A stretch of 64,000 nucleotides of DNA from Pezicula radicicola (Eukaryota > Ascomycota > Leotiomycetes > Helotiales > Dermateaceae): positions 757,032 to 821,031 of the forward strand of contig PDUO01000017.1 in NCBI GenBank assembly GCA_003008705.1, written 5' to 3'. A program made the position numbers and the translations under genes. Shown here piece after piece: positions 11,971 through 22,620 of this stretch. Position 1 is the first letter of the stretch. Each line of letters opens with the position of its first letter. The notes beneath the pieces were generated by a model that worked only from the letters and a program-made list of their open reading frames with translations, was not told the DNA's origin and did not search any database.

Positions 11971-12358
11971 ATGGATCCATTCACAATCGCTACCATTGTA
12001 ACAATTTGCTCTGAGATGACCGTCTTCAGCGCATGTCTGTCTCACCTACAAACCACTGTCTGCCGGAAACAAGACATCGTGCAGGCGCTAGATTCCAGGC
12101 CAGAACTGGCACATGCACTCGATACCGTACTAACTGGCTGCATGGTTCTGTTCGGCTGTTTGGATGAAGAGGTTCGGATGATCACTACACATTCTTCACA
12201 AACCGGGGCATTATCCTGGAAGAGAAAGGCAAAACTTGTTTGAAATCATGATCCTGAACTAGCGGCGTAAAAATGTCCGTTGAGGTAGGACTCAGCACCA
12301 AGATGCCGTTGCTATTTGTAATATCGTAATGAGGAGTTAGGCTTCCTTTGTTTATCAA
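11971..12358 (+). pseudogene. Remnant of fungal STAND/NLR N-terminal domain
   Basis: The frame opens MDPFTIATIVTICSEMTVF, the typical opening of fungal NLR/STAND or related N-terminal domains, with a following helical pattern (LDTVLTGCMVLFGCLDEE, WKRKAKLV). It stops at a TGA (12241-12243) after 90 residues. In the family, KLV is usually followed by Trp, and past the TGA the same frame reads NHDPELAA; a second nearby frame reads RTQHQDAVAICNIV, like the next helix. So I read it as a degenerate gene whose TGG became TGA and which then lost frame. No nucleotide-binding or repeat domain remains nearby. It could instead be a short expressed N-terminal-only protein. Confidence 0.5.
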
Positions 12359-13150
12359 GAACAATCTCCCTAAGAAAGTTTTGATATGAACAATATGATC
12401 GACGACGAAGGCGAGAACTAGTCATGGGGTAGGAAAAGCTCTATAAGGGTCTTGAGAATTAAAAGAAGACGCATACTAGTCACGGATATTTTTATTTCAT
12501 TCAATTTCATCTCCAATTTGTTGTCATTTCTTACCACTTTTTGTCAAATTGCTTATATACATATACCAGCGTTTTTCTGTACGTTTAGCCACGTTCCACC
12601 CATTTCATCATCTTTAAAAGATACACTCACAATGATCCACAGCTAATATTCGTAGGAAATACTATTAGCGCGCTATAAACTCTTGAATCGGTAGATGGAG
12701 ATTAATTGCATCCTTCTAAGCGAGACGTTAAGTCCGAAAAGGTTTATCCTAGAAGTGTGCTTTGCTCTCCTGTGGTATCTCGGCCAAGGTTAATATTATT
12801 ATCCTTGATTTATATCTATCATGTTCCTAATCTAGTTTATCAAAGATCATCATTGTTAAGATGTACCAGTAGGAGAGGAATGGAATAGAATTCTGTATCA
12901 ACGAGTTCTCGAATCGCTTAATTTATGAATCTATTCCTCAATACGCAGATTCTAGCAAGCTAATTTACCTATTTTAAGTTGCTCACCTACTTCAAGCTAC
13001 TCGCTTTCTGTGTAACTTACTTGGTGTATGTGACTTGTGTTACGTACCTTACAATCATAAGCTAAGAAGTTCAAAACTTAGACATAGGTGACTAAATTTC
13101 TAAAATAAGATTGCCCACAAATTTTTGTACCGCGATACATCAACCCAAGT
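12359..13150. other. AT-rich intergenic region
   Basis: No coding region can be supported. It contains one TCGCTTAA motif (12914-12921) and a weak copy of the GAGTAACTCA-type dispersed motif (about 12971-13005). Confidence 0.5.
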
Positions 13151-15536
13151 CTAATAGCTTTGAGAGCTACGCCTAAATACCAATGGTAAATCATCAGTAA
13201 TTCTAGAACTAGAAGAAGTCCTTCGCTCGGCCTCGTCTTGCCGTTGCCAGACTTCTTTCATTATATCAACTGATGTTCTAAAGGAATTAAGGCCACACTG
13301 AGAAAAGCCCTTTTCAAGCCACGATAGAAGAGCCGCTCTGTGTGTAGTTGAAATTGCTTCACAGCCTGCTATGAAGGCGGGCCAGGGTGTCCCAGGTCCT
13401 GAGGAGTTGTGGTTGATAAGCGCCTGATCGAATTCGTCAAGTGCTTGAATCACATGAACGACGTGACCTTGTAGTATTAATGGATTGGCGTTTCGGACAC
13501 GTCTGTAAAATAGTATTACGAGAGCCCCATTCAAAGCACGAAGCATGTAGTCACTAGGTAGCTGACCCTCTGGGGAGTCACTAGTAAGTTCCCTATCAGT
13601 TCGACTAGGGGCGGTCTTGAGAGCGAAAGCACAAATCATGTTCTCCAATCGAGCTGCCCTCTTTTGTAAAAACTCAAAGAAAGCGGCGTCTGCCTCCTTG
13701 CTGTGCTTGAAAGCCTCTAGAATATTCGCTAAGCGAGTTGTCTGCGAGACCAGGCTCAGCCATGTCTCTGAGATGCCGTATACTTGAAAAAGGGTACCAC
13801 TAAAGTGGCGCGAATCTTCCAAGTGGATATCGTGAAGACCGACATCAGGTTCCTTGGCCTCGTCTATGTTCAAATCACTGTTGGACAGGTGAGGATCTAA
13901 GCGAAGAAAGTCATCAAGACGAGCATTATGTCCAGTCCTCGATCGGCCACTATCCCTCATATTCTCGTCTGATCTGCTTGACCGATCCGCGCGGTATATG
14001 GCACAAATATTATCAACTACTGGGCCATAGGACGCGTAGTCATGGAGCACAGCAGTACTCTCCCCTATAATTCGAATCCATGTGTAGACGTGATGCAAAA
14101 GACGGGCTTTTCGAGATATATCACGTTTTGCAAGACCTTTAACACGTAGCAGCCTCTCTGCATCGACCATAAAACACCGAGCGTCTCTTTGGCTTCCCGA
14201 TATACCCTGTTTTAGATTTAGCTTTTCGAGCTGTAAAGGGGACTGGCAATACTTGCGGCAAAAGCAAGCATACTCAAGATGGCGATGAGCTGGTCTTTGT
14301 ATTTAGCTTTCCTGGTCCCGTTCAACTCATGCCGCAGAGATATTTGCATATGCGTCTTCGCCCTTTCCTTACAACGTGAAACGACATCCCTCCAATACTC
14401 TTTAGTCTTCTCAGTCTGGATGATTTGATTGGCAGAAAGGTGATATGCTGAACAGCCAAGTAAAGCATACAAATTGGCGGTATTAGCATGTTTAACGTTT
14501 CTGATGCCCAAGTATGTCATTTCAGCCAAAGTACGAACCGCCCCAGGGAGATTCTGAGTTTTCCAAGGAGACTTGGAACTCGCTGGCATGAAGGACATCT
14601 GCGGGACCACGGAGTCTTGAAAGTGTTTTAAGAGATACTGGGCATCCTGAATTGAAGTGACTTCGGATAAGATGGCAGGGCTGTACTCTGGCTCCAATCC
14701 GGTGCGATATGATTGAGCTGAGATTTGAGGCTCTAAATCAATTAGGGGAGGAGCGCTCGCATTTTGCATCGAATGGTCATAATTTAAAGAGGGTATATAC
14801 ATATCTGTGGTAGGATAAAGAGCTCCAGTTCCAGCTGTAGCTCCATTCATGAGTTCCTGTGTCATTATTATACTTTCAAAATCAAGCTCGAAGAGATCAG
14901 CCCACTGCAGGGTGCCACCGACATTAATTATCGGATCAAATGTCCCAGCAGAAGAGGGTGTGGTTTGAAATTCGCCCACGGGATCAAAAGCTTCAGTAGA
15001 CTCCTCAACTTCGCAGTCAACTTCACATGTTTCTTCTTCGTGGGCCATGGCATTGAAGTTAAGAACACCGAACGGTCCAATTGATATATCCGTGGAAACA
15101 GCCCCGGCTTGATCTTTGGTTTTAGCATCAATCTCCGCAAGAGATTCATCTATTGAATTAGATCCAAGGTTGGCAACCAAGGAGGTGCTCATGTAAGCTC
15201 TGGACTCAGCTGCGATATTGAGTCAGGGAGAGAGCAGATAGACGGGATCTACGCCAGAGGCTGACCTGAATAAAGATGACGTCTGATGACATTATTACTG
15301 CTTTCTTCAATACCGGCAGCTTTCGTGAGATTATCAGAAGTTAGCGACGGCGTTGCCGGAGGCATCCACCGAACGTCGGAAGAATAACCCTCGCAGGCTA
15401 CACCCACTGCTCGACAGGCCAAGCAGAACGGCCTTGCCTGGTCACATTTCACATGTCTCCTTCGACACGTTCCACAGCCACCAAAAGCATGCTTACGGCT
15501 CTGTCGTTGCTTGTCTTTCCTCGGTCTGGCAGACAT
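13151..15536 (-). CDS. Zn2Cys6 fungal-specific transcription factor
   Basis: A 759-residue regulator from three exons: 15536-15266, 15209-14257 and 14206-13151. Residues 17-50 form the Zn2Cys6 DNA-binding cluster (GGCGTCRRRHVKCD, then PFCLACRAVGVACEGY), with all six cysteines present and a basic segment before it (RKDKQRQSRKHAFG). The rest matches the acidic, mostly helical C-terminal regulatory domain of this class (ARLLHHVYTWIRIIGESTAVLHDY). The second intron uses a GC donor (GCAAGT at 14256-14251); no GT donor gives the right phase, and the GC-AG join restores continuity (LSMLAFA then GISGSQRDARCF). Its target is unknown; the catabolic genes just downstream (16-24 kb) are candidates by position only. 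Confidence 0.85.
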
Positions 15537-16223
15537 GAAGAGGTTAGGCTAGAAATACGAGCAAGGAGATCAGTTGCAGCACGATGGCGAACCGCAGGGA
15601 TCAAATTTTGCAGGTTTGTGCTATTGTACTGTGATTCCGTGTATGTTCAGATAAAGAGCAGTAGAAAGTAGAGAATAGCGAGACGAAGCTGGTTGAGAAT
15701 TGCCGAGACATTGCAAATGGATGGAACGGAAACGCTGATTCGGAACAGGCAAGTAGTTCCGTTTGGGCTTGCTTACCTAATACATGCATCCATACACCGC
15801 CATGAAGTACGAGAACTTGATTGGGGTATTTATAAGATTTTGTTAAGTACACAAGAGACAATGGATTAATTTGTGCCAGGCACTCATTTACAGATTTTTT
15901 TTTGGCGATCTATGAAGTGTTCATCTGTGGAAAATAGCATCTATCAGTCTTGACGAGTACAAGACAGTGATCACTACACGGCATCCACAAACATCAAGCA
16001 GGCTACCTAATTATATAGAGTTTAATCCTTCAGTCAATAGAAAATAGGTTGGCTTGCTGAGTTTTTCTAGCATCTGGATTGTATAAAGGTAATTAAAAGC
16101 ACTTACCGGCAGTACCCATAGGTTTAGAGCCAATATCGTTGCCATCTTGTATGTCTTCTCGCACAATGCACATGAAGTGGCGGATGTATACAAGTGTGTT
16201 ATGCACTGATATATAGTATTATA
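15537..16223. other. Intergenic region, no gene seen
   Basis: It lies between the start of the Zn2Cys6 gene and the end of the oxidase gene, so it should include the regulator's promoter. Short open frames here lack codon bias and family features. Confidence 0.5.
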
Positions 16224-17641
16224 TTATAGCTTAGAAGCCATTCTATTCCAGTCAACGCGCCTCAAATGCTCCCGAGAAATATCAGAAATTTGTCGGCATC
16301 TAGAGAAAGGTAAGCAAAGTCCAAATATATGGGATGAAATTTCAGTGATAATTCTTACCCAGCTAACGTCATGGTAACTTGAAACTCACGCAAAAGTATC
16401 TTAAGAGCCAACTCCACTCCCGCTTGTCCATTATACTGCTGGAAATTAGCATTCCGTTGCGATGGAAAATTATATGGCAGGTAGGCAACGTACAGCAAGA
16501 CCCCAAATAGCAATACGACCGATGAAGCAATGATTAGCACCCAGAGCCAGCGCCTTGAATATATCTGAACCTCGACGAATACCACCATCAATGGCTAACT
16601 GAATCCGTCCTTGAGAAACATTGGCGCATTCCTCGAGAACGTCAAGCGTCGCAGGCACACCATCAAGTTGACGGCCACCGTGATTAGAGATCACAATACC
16701 ATCAACTCCGTACTTGATAGCTAACTCTACATCTTGAGCACTGGTTACCCCCTTGAGCCAAATCTCCATGGTAGTATTCTGTCGTAACCAGGGAATTATC
16801 TCTTCCCATTCTAAAGAGTCATCTAAAGCTTTATTTAATCACAGATTCATCTAAAAAAAAAGGACATAGTTACTTACCAAAAGCTTTAGGCCCATTTTGC
16901 TTCTCCTCATCCGAAACGGCGAATTCCGCCGCACCGCCAGAAAGAATATTTGGGAAAGTGAGATGCTCAGGAAGAGTAAAATTATTTCGCATCTCGTTGA
17001 GCCGGCGACCAAGTGCTGGAACATCTACGGATAAGAATAAAGCCTTATATCCAGCCTCTGTAATGTTCGTTAGAGAAAAGATTACATAGCGCTACTCTAT
17101 CAAAATCTTACTCTGAGCTCGCTTCAGAAGCTGAAGTGTAATACTACGGTCTTTCACCACACACATCTGCATTATGTATGGATTTCCTTTGGATTCCGCA
17201 ACAACCTCCTCGAGTGGTGTAGTGGCATAAGACGACAGACACATGGCAATACCCATATTGGCTGCTGCTTTTGAAGTTCCAATTTCCCCGATCGGGTGGG
17301 CGAGCTTATGCATGGCAGAAGGACTGAAACCGAGAGGGATGGTGACCTTCTGGCCGAAGATGGTAGTGGAGGTATCGAGATTCGAGACATTGCGAAGAAC
17401 TCGGGGAATAATTCGATAGCGGTCATAGGACTCTTCGTTTTCGCGGAGAGTGATCATATCCATAGCTCCATGGTTATAATACTCTGATGATCGCGTTAGA
17501 CTTTAGGACCGTAATAAGTGATCTTCAGTAGAATTTCCTCTACTTACCGCGAAACATCTTGGGAAGCCTCTGGCTCCCCTGCTTCTTGAGGTCATCTATT
17601 GAGAAAACATGAGGATCTAGAGTTGGCGCGCGATTAGCCAT
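16224..17641 (-). CDS. FMN-dependent (S)-2-hydroxy-acid oxidase/dehydrogenase
   Basis: A flavoenzyme of the glycolate oxidase/L-lactate dehydrogenase family that oxidises 2-hydroxy acids to 2-oxo acids. Six exons join in phase: 17641-17548, 17483-17112, 17057-16878, 16822-16494, 16435-16359 and 16299-16224; 375 residues. Visible family segments: MFREYYNHGAMD, the FMN-binding PLGFSPSAMHKLAHP, LFLSVDVPALGRR, the substrate/catalytic strand WLKGVTSAQD, the active-site signature SNHGGRQLDG (catalytic His), then IDGGIRRGSDIFKALALGA and GRIAIWGLAYNGQAG. There is no N-terminal cytochrome b2 domain and no obvious targeting peptide; it lacks a clear PTS1 (ends MASKL). The length fits glycolate-oxidase-type proteins. 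Substrate cannot be read from sequence. The adjacent lyase, aldehyde dehydrogenase and permease suggest a shared catabolic role. Confidence 0.9.
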
Positions 17642-18428
17642 GGTACGTTTGGTGCTGCTTCTGAGGCGTAGCTTGTGTCTTGTGTGCCCTCTACGTGTAC
17701 TATATATCTTGTATGTTCTGCTGCATGTATGACGATGAGAGGCGGAGCGTGTGCTGAGTTAACAGATACGGTAAGAAATCCAATCACGGACGAATCGGCG
17801 AACTTGCCGGTGGAGAAAATAAGACCTATTGAAATTCGATGCCTCGGCCATACCCTCCCACACTGTCCCAGAGACAGAAGATCGCATGATGATGCGAAGT
17901 TGTCGGATTCAAGAGCCATTACTAGTGATGAACTTCTTATCCGTATCTGTCGGAACCACTTCCCATATTCAGTCTCCGGTAATCGTCGGCTTTCGCTTAG
18001 AGGTCATTATCGCTTAATTTATCAGGGGGAGTGGGTCTGAATTAGCGACCTATTACCAGTGCACCACCAGGTGCATCCTCATAGGGCCAAAAGTACCGAT
18101 ATCTGCTGCGAGAGCATCGGAACCGCTTGTCATTCATGGTGCAGCCCAATTCCCAAAAAGGGACACACGCACAATTTCCATAGCAGCTTTTGGATGGGTT
18201 GGAGGGGTAGGAGGGGAGGAAGGGCAGTCTTCAACAGTTATTCTTCTGCCGATGGTAGGAGGAGTTATATATACGAAGATAATGGAGAGGTACTTGAGCG
18301 ATTACTTTCCCGACACCTCGTAATCTCATCTTGTCTTTCCTGCTCTTTGAATACCTTTTGATCTTCATTCAGATACCCTTCAAAATACCTTCAATTGTAC
18401 AGATCGGAAACGGCAACAAAACCTCAAA
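17642..18428. promoter_or_regulatory. Divergent promoter region (oxidase / DHDPS-family gene)
   Basis: The 0.8 kb between two divergent starts must carry both promoters. A TATA-like TTATATATA lies at 18265-18273, about 160 bp before the ATG at 18429. One TCGCTTAA motif is at 18010-18017. No gene is supported inside. Confidence 0.5.
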
Positions 18429-19296
18429 ATGGCACCAAAAGAGCTCACCGGCATCCTCGTTGCGTTGGTGACTCCCTTCACCGATGATGGCGAGAAAATC
18501 GATCATGGCCGTCTACAAGCTCACATTGAGCGCCTCATCAAAGCCGGTGTCCACGGCTTCGTGCCTGGTGGAACAACCGGAGAGTTCACTGCTATGGATC
18601 TGTCAGAGCGCAAAGAGCTTGTAGAGCTTTGTGTGAAATTCGCCGACGGACGTGTCCCAGTCGTTGCCGGTATTGGCTGCACTCGGACTCGCGACATTGT
18701 CGACCTGGCTGTCCACGCCGCTAAAACCGGCGCTGCTGCCACCATGATCGTCCCTCCATTTTACGACCCCGTCAATTACGAGCAGCTACGCGAGCTATTC
18801 TCCGAAGTTTCGCAGGCTTCCAAACTCCCAATAATGTACTATAACATTCCTTCCGCCAGCGGCCTTGCCCTCACCCCGCAACAAATAGCCAGTCTCTCTG
18901 AGGTTGGCTGTACCCATCTCAAGGACACCTCTGGCAATGCTCCAGCCCTTACTGAGTTGCTTTTTGGCCTGTCCGATAAGATCACTACCTTCAATGGATG
19001 GGATACTCTCACATTTTATGGTCTTGCCGCCGGTGCAAAGGGAAGTGTCTGGGGCGCGACCAACGTCATCCCCGAACTCTCCGTCCAGCTCTGGGACGCA
19101 GTCGCTGTGGAAGAAGATATGGCCCATATGTGCCTTCCTCGAGTCTTATAACTACCCATCTGCCTGCAAAACGGGCATGGTCCTTCAAGGCATTGAGCCT
19201 GGTCCTTTAAGAAAGCCATTTGCTCTTCTCGAGGGTGAGCCTCGGAGGGAGATGATCAAGCTGTTGAACAATGCTGGTGTCAAGACTGTTGAGTGA
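18429..19296 (+). pseudogene. DHDPS/N-acetylneuraminate-lyase family protein, frameshifted
   Basis: The first frame (18429-19151) encodes a class I aldolase-type TIM barrel: LVALVTPFTDDG, GTTGEF (pyruvate/carboxylate-binding loop), the YYNIPS tyrosine motif and the Schiff-base lysine in HLKDTSGN. Fungi do not use dihydrodipicolinate synthase for lysine, so this would be a deaminating or aldol lyase of the family. The frame fails after WDAVAVEED. The true C-terminus (LWKKIWPICAFLESYNYPS, LRKPFALLEGEPR, up to a TGA at 19294) sits in another frame. Around 19097-19112 some ten residues normal for the family are missing, and the local sequence suggests a small deletion with frame change. No intron explains it. 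Probably inactive unless this is an assembly error. The neighbouring aldehyde dehydrogenase is also broken. Confidence 0.8.
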
Positions 19297-20342
19297 AGTA
19301 ACATCGATAACAAATAATAATAATTTGATCTTCAAGTATATATATATCGGTGCAACTCTGAATGAAGAATAATCGTCTCCTGTGATCAGTGAACGTGATT
19401 GCGATGGGCAACATTGACCACTCAAAAAGCATGCGCTACAAGCCATTGTAAGTTAATCGATTCCACTACACTGTGGCGTACTTTCTGTCATGAATTCTTG
19501 AATTAACAAGCTTCTCAAAATCTATGGTATTTCCGAGCAAATTCGCATAAGAAAACATGCGGTGCGGTAAGTTGCAAAGAAAGACAGCCTTGATAGCCAA
19601 CCATTTCACTTGCTCGCATGCTAATTACTTAGTCGTAACGAAGGACTTCTACACAAAGTTTCTTTTAGTTTAACTACAGTCATTAAAAGCATTTTCCATC
19701 TATCAGATATTGCTTTATAGCAATATACGTAAGTAATTATAGAATCTATCTTAACTACGGAAGTTGCGATATCTGTCGGGTATAAAAACCTTCACTCCGT
19801 AAATTGTTTCTTGTCCGATATCTTGAACCGCTACCTCAATCCTCCATCCTCTATCCATTTTGTGAGAGTTATGACGAAAGTACCGTACGAATTGGTTTAT
19901 AAGAGACCATTCTGATTTAGATAACTCAGTTGATATAGGTACCTTAACTTGAGTATATCACTTGTCCTAATCAGAACGATCTCCAACTCGCATGGTAATT
20001 ATAAACTTTGTCAACCCCTGCATTTTACCGACCATTGGAGGCATCCCCAACCAATCGATCCCTGCAACCGGAAGTGCTTTCTCTTTTCGATTGCCCGCTG
20101 TAACCCCGCAACCCTTACAGTTCCCCACCACCATTCGAAGATGCATCTCAAAGTTTCGAAACTCAAATCTCCTACTGTGGTAAGCACAACAGATCTTACA
20201 CTCAATTCCTATTTTTATTCTGGCCAGCAACCAGAGTAAATTAAGAATGTCTCCCTTTCCCGTCACTGAAACGATATTCGTTATTCTCATAACCTAATAT
20301 TCAACAACCAACTCCAACACGCGAACAGTCCGAAGAATCAAC
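19297..20342. other. Intergenic region, no gene seen
   Basis: About 1 kb between two co-directional genes. It holds a copy of the GAGTAACTCA dispersed motif (19920-19966). Open frames on both strands at 19950-20290 overlap each other and show no family features. Confidence 0.5.
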
Positions 20343-21977
20343 ATGGGAGACCTCTTTCTAGACATCACAACACCAAATGGTCACAAGTATAAGCAGCCCA
20401 CGGGGTTGTTTATTAACAATGAGTTCGTCCCCGGTACCAGTGGGCAGATGATCACCTCCATTGATCCAGCGTAAGTGCCCAAATACGTTGATCCACTTCC
20501 ATTTGTCGCCCATATTAACATTTGGATAGGACTGAGATGCCCATAGCCGAAGTCCACGTAGCGAGCGAAGCTGACGTTGACCGAGCTGTGAATGCGGCAA
20601 AAGCTGCTTTGAAGAACCCGGAATGGAAGCTTATGCCTGGCACCGATCGAGGAATCTTGCTGGCTAAGCTCGCTGACCTCATGGAGGAGAACAAAGAGCT
20701 TTTAGCTACAATCGATGCTTGGGACAATGGCAAGTCAGCCAACTCCAGATTTTGGATGATAAATCAAGTCTTGGCCTATTCCCGAAAATGCTAATGGAAT
20801 ACCAGGCAAGCCATATAGCGATGCTCTCGGAGGCGATCTAGTAGAGGCGATTGGTACAATCCGGTATTACAGTGGATGGGCGGACAAGATTTTCGGCCAA
20901 ACAATCAGTACCACTCATCAAAAGTTCGCCTACACAATTCGACAACCAATTGGTGTTATAGGTCAGATCATCCCTTGGAATTACCCTCTCTCCATGGCTT
21001 GCTGGAAGCTTGCACCGGCTCTTGCTTGTGGAAATGCAGTCGTTCTTAAGGCCGCTGAGCAGACTCCACTAAGTATTCTTGTTTTTGGAACCCTTATCCA
21101 GAAGGTGGGGTTTCCACCCGGAGTTGTAAACTTTATCAATGGCTACGGTCGCGAGACTGGCTCAGCGCTTGTCCAGCACTCCTTAGTCGACAAGATCGCT
21201 TTTACTGGCTCTACAGCGACGGCTTCCCAAATTATGAAAATGGCCTCTGCCACCCTTAAGAATATCACACTCGAGACTGGAGGAAAATCACCACTCTTAG
21301 TATTTAACGACGCCGACATTGACCAAGCTATTAAGTGGTCCCATTTTGGCATTATGTCAAACAAAGGAGAGATTTGCACAGCCACGTCTCGTATCCTTGT
21401 GCAGAAGAATATCTATGATAAGTTCGTCGCAGGTTTCAAGGATCAGATTAAAAATGTCTCTAAGATTGGGGACCAGTGGGATGAATCTACTTACCAGGGT
21501 CCCCAGGTTACCAAGATGCAGTATGATCGAGTCCTTTCTTACGTTGATATTGGCATAAAATAGGGCGCCAGCCTTCTTTGCGGAGGAACACCTGTGGAAG
21601 GCACCAAGGGCTTCTTCGTCCACCCAACCGTATTCACAGACGTTAAGCCTTTCATGAGAATTTTCCGTGAAGAGATCTTTGGTCCGTTTGCTGTGATCTC
21701 AACCTTCGAGACTGAACAAGAAGCTATCGAGCTCGCCAATGACACAACCTACGGCCTTGGTGCCGCCGTATTTACAACTGACCTTGAGCGTGCACACCGC
21801 GTTGCTGCCGAGATCGAAGCAGGCATGGTTTGGGTCAATAGCAGTCAGGACTGCGATCCCCGTATTCCGTTTGGAGGCGTGAAACAGAGTGGTATTGGAA
21901 GGGAGCTTGGTGAGGCTGGCCTTGAGGCATACTCTCAGATTAAGGCAGTTCATGTTAACATGGGAAACAAATTATAG
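20343..21977 (+). pseudogene. NAD(P)+-dependent aldehyde dehydrogenase with in-frame TAG
   Basis: Exons 20343-20470, 20530-20729 and 20806-21977 join to a full-length aldehyde dehydrogenase of about 500 codons. The only break is one TAG at 21561-21563. Motifs: IIPWNYPLSMACWKLAPALA, the nucleotide-binding FTGSTATASQIM, catalytic Glu in LETGGKSPLLVF, catalytic Cys in GEICTATSR, and the C-terminal IPFGGVKQSGIGRE and EAYSQIK, all in the same frame on both sides of the stop. The family usually has Glu or Gln at the stop position (IGIK-x-GA). The second intron again needs a GC donor: exon 2 ends AATG, the intron opens GCAAGT at 20730, and the acceptor CAG ends at 20805. A protein ending at the TAG would lack the oligomerisation part, so activity is unlikely unless the stop is read through. 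Confidence 0.85.
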
Positions 21978-22620
21978 ACCATAGTTATGATTTTGCAGAA
22001 AGTTTAATGGCGTATAGATAACCTCAAGAAATTTATGATGTTTTCAAATGCTATACTAGATTCTTAAAAAGCATTGCGCATTCAGATCTACATATTCGTG
22101 CTCGCGCTGCAACATGGAGGGAACCCTCGTTCGCTTAAATTAAAAGATCAAAGTTAAGCGAGAAGTAACCTTGAAATCGAGGAGTTTGTATCGCGTGATT
22201 TCTTTTCTGTTTATATTGAAGTATCTTAGATAAGGCCCGGTTATTTCTCTCTATGATAACTTAAACTTAAAATCAACTTTGATAACTACAAGGACTTAGA
22301 ACGGAGCAAGCTGGTCCGCCAAGCCGAATTCCAGACTCAAAGGCAAGTCATTCCGACGCCACCAATCGAATCCCAATAGATAAGATAGCTATCTAAACAC
22401 CCAGTGAAAGATATAACATTACACCTTGTGCATCAGTATCAGTGGAGATTGAGATTTGGATCTAAGTTGCCCGGTTGGCTTCCCCGAATATTTTGGATCC
22501 TGTCTCTACCCCAGATTATAGTATATAAGTCTCTTGATATTCTTTGTCAAAAAAATCCAGGCCTCGGCCAGCTCCTCTATTCTGCACTTCTCATTTCGTT
22601 CTAGTATAAATCACTCCAAT
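21978..22620. promoter_or_regulatory. Promoter of permease gene with inverted repeat
   Basis: It contains a TATA box (TATATAAG at 22522-22529) about 92 bp before the permease ATG. Further upstream an inverted repeat pairs TCGCTTAA (22131-22138) with TTAAGCGA (22154-22161). No coding region is seen. Confidence 0.6.
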
